From the NCBI GenBank assembly GCA_964511185.1, contig CAZEDU010000011.1, positions 1 through 61,874 of the forward strand: 61,874 bases of DNA. The letters are read 5' to 3'. This document shows, piece after piece, positions 8,111-16,062 of the stretch. The notes beneath the pieces are model-generated. The model made no database searches. It was not told the origin of the DNA and saw only the letters and a list, made by a program, of their open reading frames with translations. The position numbers and the translations under genes are program-made. Position 1 is the first letter of the stretch, and the number at the start of each line of letters is the position of its first letter. The stretch is from CAZEDU01 sp964511185. GTDB lineage: Bacteria; Myxococcota; Myxococcia; Myxococcales; Myxococcaceae.

Positions 8111-10246
8111 GTGCCCTACGCGCGCGCTCCCTGGCGGCTCGATCCCGACGTCCGTTTCCTCAACCACGGCTCGTACGGCGCCTGCCCAGGGCCGGTGCTC
8201 GACGCGCAGCAGCGGCTGCGTGAGGAGATGGAGGCGAACCCGGTTCGCTTCTTCAACGAGCGGCTCGAGCCCAAGCTCGAGCGGGCGCGCGAAGAGGTCG
8301 CGAAGTTCCTCGACTGCGCGACGGATGACTTCGCGTTCGTCTCGAACGCGACGGCGGGCGTGAGCACCGTGCTCCGGTCGTTGCGGCTGGAGCCCGGCGA
8401 CGAGCTGGTGACCACGGATCACGTCTATCCCGCGTGCCGCGCCGCCTTGGAGTTCGTGGCGCGGCAATCGGGCGCCGCGCTCCAGGTGGCGAGCGTGCCG
8501 TTCCCTCTCGAGGGACCGGAGGTGGTGGTGGAGCGCGTGCTCGCGGCGGTGGGCCCGCGGACCAAGCTCGCGCTGCTCGACCACGTGACGAGCCCCACCG
8601 GGCTGGTGTTTCCGATCGAGACGTTGATCCGGCGGCTCGAGGAGCGCGGCGTCGACGTGCTGGTGGACGGCGCCCACGCGCCCGGGATGTTGCCGCTCTC
8701 GCTGCGCGCGCTGCGGCCGGCGTATTACACGGGCAACTTTCACAAGTGGGTGTGCGCGCCGAAGGGCGCGGCGTTCCTCTTCGTGCGCGCCGACCGGCAA
8801 GACCGGGTGCACCCGCTGGCGGTGAGCTACGGGCAGCCGCGCAGCGGTTCGAAGTTCCGCACGGCGTTCGAGTGGACGGGGACCCAGGACTTCTCGCCCT
8901 TCCTCTGCATGCCGGAGGCGCTGGCGTGCGTGGGAGGGCTGGTGCCGGGCGGCTGGCCCGAGGTGATGCGGAGCAATCGCGAGAAGGTGCTACGGGCGCG
9001 GCGGGTGCTCGCGGCGGCGCTGGGCGTTCCGCTGCCATGCCCCGACGAGATGATCGGATCGCTGGCGGCCTTGCCTCTTTCGCCAGGGCCGCGGGAAGCG
9101 AGCGGCTCCTACTTCGGGCGCGACGCCCTGATGACCGCGCTGTCGCATGAGCATCGAACCGAGGCGCCGGTGTTCGCCTGGCCCGCGCCTCCGGGCCGGC
9201 TGCTGCGGGTGTCGGCGCAGCTGTACAACGAGCCGCGGGAGTACGAGGAGCTCGCGGAGGTGTTGCAGGTACTGCTGCCTCGAGAAGGCCGGGGACAGTC
9301 CCCTTCGGGGACGGTCCCCCGTTCAGCCCGCTTCGCCACCATCGACATCGGTACGAACTCGGTCTTGTTGCTGGTCGCCGAGCGGTTGGCCTCTGGCGCT
9401 TTCCATCCCGTCGAGGAGCTGGCGGAGATCACCCGCTTGGGTCGCGGCGTCGACCGGGCGCGGCGCCTCTCCCCCGAGGGGATGGAGGAGACGCTGAGGG
9501 CCGTCGAAGCCTTCGCGGCGCGGGCGCGGGCCTTGGGCGCGCAGGGCGTGATCGCGAGCGCGACCAGCGCGGCGCGCGACGCGGAGAACGGGGCTGAGTT
9601 CCTCGCGCTCGTCCGCCAGCGCGCGGGCGTCGACGTCGAGGTCATCTCGGGCGATCGCGAGGCGCACCTGGCCTTCACCGCCGCGCAGGCCGACTTCGGC
9701 AAGACCGAGCGGTTGGTCGTCATCGACATCGGCGGCGGCTCGACGGAGGTCATCGTCGGAGCGGCGCCCGGCGCGACCGGCTTTCAGTTCCGCGAGAGCT
9801 TCGACGTCGGCTCGGTGCGGCTCACCGAGCGGCTGGTGCGCTCGGACCCGCCCACGCCGGAGGAGCTCGCGTCGATCCGCGGCGCGCTCGCCCAGACCTT
9901 TGCGGAGCTCGAGCCACCGCAGGGCCCTTTTCGGCTTGTCGGCATCGCCGGGACCGTCACCACGCTCTACGCCCTCGTCCACGCCATCGACCCGTACGAC
10001 GCGGGCCGCGTGCACGGCGGCGTGCTGTCGCTCGACGACGTTCGGTCGGTGGCGGCGCGGCTTGCGGGGCTGACCCTCGAGCAGCGCAAGCAGCTGAAAG
10101 GCCTGCAGCCCAAACGCGCCGACGTGATTTGCGCCGGCGCGCACATCCTGCTCGCGGCGATGGAGCGGCTGAGCGCGGCGGCGTGCACGGTCAGCGACCG
10201 CGGCGTGCGGTGGGGGCTGATGCTGGACCGCTTCGCTTCAGCGTGA
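8111..10246 (+). CDS. Class V aminotransferase (CefD-like) fused to Ppx/GppA-type phosphatase
   Basis: One uninterrupted frame of 711 residues joins two enzymes. Residues 1 to about 395 form a PLP-dependent class V aminotransferase related to isopenicillin-N epimerase or cysteine desulfurase-like proteins. They start with RFLNHGSYGACPGPV, contain VDGAHAPG, and have the PLP lysine in NFHKW. Residues from about 410 to the end match exopolyphosphatase/GppA phosphatases, with ATIDIGTNSVLLLVAE, VVIDIGGGSTEVIVG and GIAGTVTTL. The junction (RGQSPSGTVPRS) is encoded by two GGGGAC-N-GTCCCC palindromes. The GTG at 8111 has AAAAGGGGG a few bases upstream, just after tolB. The phosphatase could also be translated separately from an internal GTG or TTG near 9260; no separate ATG exists. 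The fusion may be recent and caused by palindrome insertion. Confidence 0.78.
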   Translation: MPYARAPWRLDPDVRFLNHGSYGACPGPVLDAQQRLREEMEANPVRFFNERLEPKLERAREEVAKFLDCATDDFAFVSNATAGVSTVLRSLRLEPGDELVTTDHVYPACRAALEFVARQSGAALQVASVPFPLEGPEVVVERVLAAVGPRTKLALLDHVTSPTGLVFPIETLIRRLEERGVDVLVDGAHAPGMLPLSLRALRPAYYTGNFHKWVCAPKGAAFLFVRADRQDRVHPLAVSYGQPRSGSKFRTAFEWTGTQDFSPFLCMPEALACVGGLVPGGWPEVMRSNREKVLRARRVLAAALGVPLPCPDEMIGSLAALPLSPGPREASGSYFGRDALMTALSHEHRTEAPVFAWPAPPGRLLRVSAQLYNEPREYEELAEVLQVLLPREGRGQSPSGTVPRSARFATIDIGTNSVLLLVAERLASGAFHPVEELAEITRLGRGVDRARRLSPEGMEETLRAVEAFAARARALGAQGVIASATSAARDAENGAEFLALVRQRAGVDVEVISGDREAHLAFTAAQADFGKTERLVVIDIGGGSTEVIVGAAPGATGFQFRESFDVGSVRLTERLVRSDPPTPEELASIRGALAQTFAELEPPQGPFRLVGIAGTVTTLYALVHAIDPYDAGRVHGGVLSLDDVRSVAARLAGLTLEQRKQLKGLQPKRADVICAGAHILLAAMERLSAAACTVSDRGVRWGLMLDRFASA
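9291..9319. repeat. Tandem REP-like palindromes at a domain junction
   Basis: Two nearly identical 13-bp palindromes, GGGGACAGTCCCC and GGGGACGGTCCCC, are separated by TTC. Each is self-complementary around its centre, and the pair can form a larger hairpin. They lie inside the coding frame exactly between the aminotransferase and phosphatase parts. The form resembles short palindromic repeats scattered in GC-rich genomes. No second copy was noticed elsewhere in the window. Confidence 0.65.
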
Positions 10247-11572
10247 GCCGTTCGCGGCGCGCACGTCCGCCTCCGCCGCTTGCGCCGCGCGGCGCCCGCC
10301 TTCGACGTCGACGAACCACAGGAGCGTGGCGCCCGCCACGAAGAAGATCACCACCGAGAGCACCGCGGTGCGGCTCGAGCCCGTGGCGGTGATGGCGACC
10401 GCGAACAGCGCCGGCCCCAAGATGCCCGCGACTTTCTCGAACACCCCGAAGAAGGCGAAGAACTCGGACGACTTGTGCCGCGGCACCATCGACGCGAACA
10501 GGGAGCGGCTGAGCGCCTGGCTCCCGCCCTGCACCATGCCGATGAGGACGGCGAGGGCGAAGAAGTGCGCGGCGCTGGTCATCAAGTACCCGAGCACCGA
10601 GGCGATGACGTACGCCACGAGCGAGATGAACACCGCGGGCTTCGCGCCGATGCGATCGGCCACCATGCCAAAGAGGAACGCGAACGGGATGCCGACGAAC
10701 TGCGTGAGCAGGAACGCGCCGATCACCGCGCCCTGCGAGATGTTCAGCTCGGTGGCATAGATGGCCGCCATGCGAATGATGGTCGAGATGCCGTCGTTGT
10801 AGAGCAGGAACGCGACGAGCATGAGCAGCGCGTTCTTGAAGCGCCGGAGCTCCTTGAACGTCTCGGCGAGGCGGCGCAGCGCCACGAGCGCGGCGTTCTC
10901 GCGGGTGCTCTCGTCGCTCTCGAGCAGCCGCTTCGGCTCGCGCACCTTGAAGTAGAGCGGCAGCGAGAAGACCGACCACCAGATGGCCACCGAGAGGAAC
11001 GACAGCTTGCTCCCCGCTTCGGATCCCGAGAGCCCGAACCACTCGGGCCGCTGAATCCACAACAGGTTGCAGACCAGGAGCAGCCCGCCTCCCAGATAGC
11101 CGAGCGCGTAGCCCGCGCTGGAGACGCGGTCGAGCTCGCCTTCCTTCGCGATGTGCGGCAAGAGCGCGTCGTAGAAGACGAACGCGCCTCCCAGGCCGAT
11201 GTTGGCGAGCGTGAAGAAGAGCGACGCGGCCGCCCAGTCGCCCTTGCCAGTCACGCAGATGCCGAGCGTGCCGAGCACGCCGAGCGACTGGAAGACGCCG
11301 AGCAGGAGCTTGCGGCGCGCGGCGTAGTCGGCCACCGCGCCCAAGAAGGGCGAGAGCAGCGCGACCACGGTGAGCGCGACGGTGCTCGCCATCGCGAAGC
11401 GGGCGGTCGCCTCGTTCTTGGGCAGGCCGTCGGCGCTCACGTTGGCGAAGTAGATGGGAAAGACGGCGGCCACCATGGTGGTGACGAAGGCCGAGTTCGC
11501 CCAGTCGTACATCGCCCAGGCGCGCAGCTCGGGCCGCCCCAGCCCCACGCGCTCGAGGAGCCTCTTCATCAC
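10238..11572 (-). CDS. Atg22/UMF1-type MFS permease
   Basis: This 444-residue multi-spanning protein has about 12 hydrophobic segments. Its N-terminus, AWAMYDWANSAFVTTMVAAVFP, is typical of the UMF1/Atg22-like major facilitator group (amino-acid or vacuolar efflux relatives; substrates of bacterial members are mostly unknown). A further typical stretch is GGSQALSRSLFASMVP near residue 365. Its ATG overlaps the stop of the upstream acyltransferase frame (TGATG), indicating an operon. Its 3' end overlaps the convergent aminotransferase-phosphatase gene by nine bases. Confidence 0.88.
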   Translation of the reverse strand: MMKRLLERVGLGRPELRAWAMYDWANSAFVTTMVAAVFPIYFANVSADGLPKNEATARFAMASTVALTVVALLSPFLGAVADYAARRKLLLGVFQSLGVLGTLGICVTGKGDWAAASLFFTLANIGLGGAFVFYDALLPHIAKEGELDRVSSAGYALGYLGGGLLLVCNLLWIQRPEWFGLSGSEAGSKLSFLSVAIWWSVFSLPLYFKVREPKRLLESDESTRENAALVALRRLAETFKELRRFKNALLMLVAFLLYNDGISTIIRMAAIYATELNISQGAVIGAFLLTQFVGIPFAFLFGMVADRIGAKPAVFISLVAYVIASVLGYLMTSAAHFFALAVLIGMVQGGSQALSRSLFASMVPRHKSSEFFAFFGVFEKVAGILGPALFAVAITATGSSRTAVLSVVIFFVAGATLLWFVDVEGGRRAAQAAEADVRAANGSR

Positions 11573-12827
11573 GTTGCCCTCTCCTTCTCTTGGATCTGGG
11601 GTTCGAGCTCGGCGACGAGCCGCTCGACCTCGGCGGCCAGCCGCTCACCGTCGACCAGAAGTCGTGCCTTGAGCCGAGCGTCAGGAACGTTCGCACCTCG
11701 TGGAGCGCCGCCTTGCGCCGCTCGTAGAAGTAGCGCGTGAAGACCGCGAACGGGAGCGCCACCGCGGCGCTGACCGCGGCGGCCACCGGTCCCAACCCGT
11801 AGGCCGCGAGCGCGACGAGCAGCGTCCACCAGAGCGGCGTCATCACCAGCGCGCCCGCGAACTTGAGCGTGCCGATCTGATCCTGCGGCACCTTCACCCA
11901 CCGGCTGACCGCGCGCAGGAAGAGAAAGGGCGCGCCGAACACCAGGCACCCGAGCGCGAAGAGCGGAAAGCCGATGAACAGCGCCGCCGCGTTGCGGCCG
12001 ATGAAGCGGTAGACCTCCGAGCGGCGGTACTGCAGGGTGAGCTTCTCCGGATCAGCGCGGACGATCTCCAGCCTGCGCCGGAACGCCGCCACCTCGGCGT
12101 GGAGCCGCGCGTAGCGCTCCGGCTGCTCGCGGCGGAGCAGCTGCATGCCCTGCGCAAACCGCCTCAACCGCTCCGGGCTGCCCGCAGCCTGGCCCGTGCG
12201 AAAGGCGTAGAGCTGCTCGGCGAGCTTCACCAGCGGCAGGTCCTCCCACGCCTCCAGGTTGAGGGTGGTGCGCAGGAGTCCCCGCTCGATCGCCTCGGTC
12301 AGCCGGCGCACCGCCTCGACCTCTTCCGGCGCCTCCTCGGGAGCGCTCGCGCGCGCGGGCACCTCTATCGGCTCGCCGAGCTCGATGAGCACCTGGCTGC
12401 GGAAGCGGTGCTTCTCGGCGTAGTTGAGCCCGACCGGGACGATGCGCACCGCGGCGCCCTTCCGCGCGGCCAGCAGCGCGATGCGCGCGCAGCCGGTTCG
12501 AACCTCGGCGAGGTGGGGCTCCGAGTGGCTCTTGCCTTCGGGGAAGAGCGTGATGGCGCGCCGCTCGACCAGCGCGGCGCACGCGGTCTCGAAGGTCGCC
12601 TCGTTGCGAGACATCTGCGTCGGGTCGTCCTGGCGCCGGTAGACCGGCAGCGCGTCGAGGCCCCTGAGCACCCAGCCGAACACCGGCGCCGAGAAGAGGG
12701 GCGCCTTGGCCAGAAAAGTCACCTGCCGGTCGGTGACGACGAAGACCAAGGCGGGGTCGAGGAGGCTGTTGGGGTGGTTGCCGACGAGGATGAGCGGGCC
12801 TTCCGCGGGGGGCGGCTCGCCTCGCAC
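11569..12827 (-). pseudogene. PlsC-type 1-acylglycerol-phosphate acyltransferase with apparent frameshift
   Basis: The N-terminal frame is a glycerolipid acyltransferase. It has GNHPNSLLDPA (an HX5D variant of the catalytic motif) near residue 18 and FPEGKSHSEP near residue 95. Two hydrophobic helices lie around 285-305 and 320-360. The frame then stops making sense near base 11670 and runs on antisense-free through the MFS gene. In the next frame the continuation is clearly coding (ARLLVDGERLAAEVERL, ending EKERAT) and stops at 11569, overlapping the MFS ATG. One missing base near 11668-11680 would restore a single gene. The start is also awkward. The first usable codon is GTG 12827, yet the frame upstream (LFYAFVRSLIRFALGLFYQLE) looks like the usual N-terminal helix and offers only a CTG at 12890. 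Confidence 0.75.
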
Positions 12828-12915
12828 CTCGAGCTGATAGAAGAGCCCGAGCGCGAACCGGATGAGGCTCCTGACGAACGCGTAGAACAGGTCGGAAAGG
12901 CCCCCTCGGCCGCGA

Positions 12916-15900
12916 TTAGAACAGACCCACGTTGAAGTGCACGTTCGCTCTGGGCTCGTTTACCGCGATGTCGGGGAACAAGTTGACGCCGACGTCGAGC
13001 GCGAGCGGGCCGATCGGCGTGGCGTAGCGCAGGCCCGCCCCGGCGACGTAGCGCAGCTCGCCGAACTGGTAGTTGCTCGCGCGCCGCCAGAGGTTGCCGG
13101 CCTCGAAGAACAGCCCCACGTCGAGCGGCGAGAAGATGGGGAAGCGGAGCTCGGCCTTGCCCAGGTTGAACAGCTCGCCCCCTTCCGACGGCAGCTCGAG
13201 CCCGGACTGCAGCGCGACCGCGCCACCCGAGCAGCCGGCTGGGCTCGCCAGCGCGCGGCAGTCGCGCGACTCCTGACGCAAGGTGGCGCGGGTGTCCGCC
13301 GGCAAGAGCCGGTCCTCTCCGAACCCGCGCATGCTCGAGGCGCCGCCCAGGTAGTAGCGGCGTGGCCCGAAGCTCACGGCGGCAGGGTCGAGCAAGAAGA
13401 TGCGGCCGGCCCGCGCGGAGAGCGCGAGCACCCAGCGGCGGTAGATCGGCGCGTACACGGTGATGCCCGAGGAGAGCTTCAGCGTGTCGATGGGGCTGGG
13501 GTCGCGGCTCTGGTTGAGGAAGTCGGCGGTGCGCTCGACCGAGAGCGTCACCAGCAGGCCGCGCGAAGGGTTGGCCGGGTCGTCGCGCAAGTCCAGCGTC
13601 GGGCTGAGCCGCAGCGTGTGCAGCCCAAAGGTGCCGACCGGGAAGCGGCTGCGCTCTTCGTCGGCGCGGGAGAGCAGCGGCACCTGCCCCGGGCGGGTGG
13701 TGCGCGCCACGTTCACGTACTCGACCTCGTACTGCAGCGCGAGCCCGGCCTTCAGGCGCGCGAAGTTGACGAACGGGAGCGCCACCGGCCGCGACCAGTC
13801 CACGCCGGGCACCGCGGCGTAGCGAATGAACCGGTCGAAGCGCGTCGTCGTTCGGCCCGCGGTGTCGACGAAGGGCACGCCGGGCCGGTAGATGCGCTCG
13901 CCGATGAGATCGACCCGCGCGCCGATGTTGAACGGCAGCACCCCGCGGTTGGCGGCGGCGAGGTTGAGCCGGCCGCCGAACAGGTCGAAGAAGCCCTGGT
14001 CCGCCGTGTCGACCTCGTTGGTCAAGACCTGCGCGCTGGCCCCCACGTAGTTGAGCTTGGCGCGCAGCGAGAGGTTCACCGCCGACCCGCCGGCGTTCGG
14101 GTACTCCGCGTCGAAGAACGTGCGCGGGCCTTCGGCCAGGAAGTAGCCGACGCCGACGTCGCCGGACATCAGCGGCATCTCCTTCAGCTCGACCAGCACG
14201 TCCTTGTGGACCTCGGGCGTGTCGGGGTTGAGCAGCCGCACGCCGATGGCGCGGAAGATGCCCAGCAGCGCCAGGTCGCGCTGCGAGTCGAAGAGCGCCT
14301 CGGGGTCGAGCACGTCTCCTTCCTTGAGCTTCATCGTGTCGCGCACGATGGCCTCGCGCGTGCGCCGGAGCCCCTGGATGACCACCTTCCCCACCCGCAC
14401 CTGCGGTCCGCTGTCGACGGCCACCGCCACGCGCGCGGCGGTCTGATCCGCCGAGAGCTCGACGCTGGGGTCCACCCGCGCGAACAGGTAGCCGCGCCGT
14501 CCGAGCGCCCTCAGCCACACCGCGCGGTCGGCCTCGAGCGCCGGATAGTTGAAGGGCCTTCCCACGTCGACCTGCAGCCCGGCCCCCAGCGGCATGCTGA
14601 AGCCCTCCGGCACGCCGGTCTGCCGGACCTCCTGCGTGATCGTCCGCGGACCTTCTTCGACGGTGAACCGAACCGTCGCCGCTTTGCCCTCGATGTCGAT
14701 GCTGATGCCGGCCAGCGTGACCCGGGCGCTCAGGTACCCGCGCTGGCGGTACACCTGCGTCATCGCCTCGGCCGCGTCGCGGTAGGCGCTCTCGACGAAG
14801 AGCGTGGTGACCTCGGCGTCGCGCGGGCTGGCGCGCTCCGGCTCGCGCACGCGGCCTTCGAGCGAGAGCGGGTCGTCGGTCGGGTGCACGTCGCCCACCG
14901 GCACCGGCTCGTTGGCGCGCACGAAGTCGGTCACCAGCTGCCGCAGCTCCTTGGTGGCGATGGCCTGGTTCCCCGCGAAGACGATCTCCCGGACGTACAG
15001 CGGCCGTCCTTCCTCGATGACGAAGGCGAGCACCGCCTCCTGGCCGTTCGGGCTCAGCCTCTCCTCGGGCCGCACCTTGACGTCGTGGTAGCCCTTGAAG
15101 CGGTAGAACTCGGCGATGCGCCGCGACATGCGCAAGGTGAGCGCGCGGTCGAGCGTCTCCGACCCGTCGTAGGCGACCACCCCGTTCAGCATGCTGTCGG
15201 AGAAGCTGCGGTTGCCGTGGAAGTGGATGGAGTACCGCGGGCCCGCGGCGATCGGCAGCAGCACCGTCGCGCGCTCGCCTTCGAAGCGGTACTGCGGCTC
15301 ATGGACGCGCGCGCGGTGGTGGCCGCGCTGCCGGTACAGCGCGCGCAGCTTCTCGAGCCCGTCGTCGAGCTTGTCGAGGTTGAGGACGTCGCCCACCTTG
15401 AGGCCGAGCGCGCGCTCCAGGTCGTTGAGCGGCACGCCCGGGCCGCCGGCCACCGCGAGGCCCTCGATGCGGGTCGGCTGACCTTCTTCGATCTGCAGCA
15501 CCAGCTCGAGGCCGTCGCCCACGTCGTTCACTTCGGAGCGGACGCGCACGCTCCGGTAGCCTCGGGCCCGGTAGGCGTCCTTGACCGCCTCCACCGCCTT
15601 CTCCACCCTCTCGGCGTAATACTCCTCGCCCTTGCCCACCTTCGCGGCCGCCTGCACCAGCGCGGGCGTCAGCACCTGGGCGCCCTGCACGGTGATGGTG
15701 CTGAAGTAGCGCTTGGGCGTGACCTGGAAGATCAGCCGCGCCCCACCTGGCAGCTGCTCCGACAAGACCACCACGTCCGCGAAGCGGCCGGTGGCGAAGA
15801 GGCGCTCGACCGAGCGGCGGACCGCGCGGATGGAGAGCAGCTGGCCCTTGCGCAACGCCACCAGCTCGGGCGCGTCCTTGAGGAGCGCCTTGTCGCTCCC

Positions 15901-16062
15901 GGGCGGGAGCTGCAGCTGTATCTCCAGCACCGTGGCGCCGTCGTCTTGCGCGAGCGCGGGCGCGGCGGCGAGGAGCGCTACTGCAACTCCCAGCGCAACT
16001 TGAAGTCGAGCCCGGGGTTGCCGAACGAGTAGCTGCCTTGGGAGTAGTTCTCGTTGTCCCAC
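12916..16062 (-). CDS. tamA: Omp85-family outer-membrane assembly protein, TamA/BamA type
   Basis: The protein of about 1048 residues has a signal peptide (hydrophobic core LGVAVALLAAAPALA, cut before QD). Several POTRA domains follow, with repeats such as YRARGYRSVRVRS, YRFKGYHDVKVRP, YRQRGYLSARVTL and GRRGYLFARVDP. The C-terminal 16-stranded barrel of the surface-antigen family includes the lid-loop-like motif YYLGGASSMRGFGEDRLLP and ends in FNVGLF. It lies directly downstream of a TamB homologue, which favours a TamA-like role in the translocation and assembly module. The GTG at 16062 is the only conventional start near the signal peptide. It lies inside tamB, giving an 85-base overlap, and it has no visible ribosome site, so the true start is uncertain. 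Confidence 0.85.
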   Translation of the reverse strand: MGQRELLPRQLLVRQPRARLQVALGVAVALLAAAPALAQDDGATVLEIQLQLPPGSDKALLKDAPELVALRKGQLLSIRAVRRSVERLFATGRFADVVVLSEQLPGGARLIFQVTPKRYFSTITVQGAQVLTPALVQAAAKVGKGEEYYAERVEKAVEAVKDAYRARGYRSVRVRSEVNDVGDGLELVLQIEEGQPTRIEGLAVAGGPGVPLNDLERALGLKVGDVLNLDKLDDGLEKLRALYRQRGHHRARVHEPQYRFEGERATVLLPIAAGPRYSIHFHGNRSFSDSMLNGVVAYDGSETLDRALTLRMSRRIAEFYRFKGYHDVKVRPEERLSPNGQEAVLAFVIEEGRPLYVREIVFAGNQAIATKELRQLVTDFVRANEPVPVGDVHPTDDPLSLEGRVREPERASPRDAEVTTLFVESAYRDAAEAMTQVYRQRGYLSARVTLAGISIDIEGKAATVRFTVEEGPRTITQEVRQTGVPEGFSMPLGAGLQVDVGRPFNYPALEADRAVWLRALGRRGYLFARVDPSVELSADQTAARVAVAVDSGPQVRVGKVVIQGLRRTREAIVRDTMKLKEGDVLDPEALFDSQRDLALLGIFRAIGVRLLNPDTPEVHKDVLVELKEMPLMSGDVGVGYFLAEGPRTFFDAEYPNAGGSAVNLSLRAKLNYVGASAQVLTNEVDTADQGFFDLFGGRLNLAAANRGVLPFNIGARVDLIGERIYRPGVPFVDTAGRTTTRFDRFIRYAAVPGVDWSRPVALPFVNFARLKAGLALQYEVEYVNVARTTRPGQVPLLSRADEERSRFPVGTFGLHTLRLSPTLDLRDDPANPSRGLLVTLSVERTADFLNQSRDPSPIDTLKLSSGITVYAPIYRRWVLALSARAGRIFLLDPAAVSFGPRRYYLGGASSMRGFGEDRLLPADTRATLRQESRDCRALASPAGCSGGAVALQSGLELPSEGGELFNLGKAELRFPIFSPLDVGLFFEAGNLWRRASNYQFGELRYVAGAGLRYATPIGPLALDVGVNLFPDIAVNEPRANVHFNVGLF

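Noticed and set aside
10191..12827. An 878-residue frame starting with acyltransferase motifs
   Set aside because: After about base 11670 it is a shadow of the MFS gene. The real C-terminus of the acyltransferase is in the adjacent frame.
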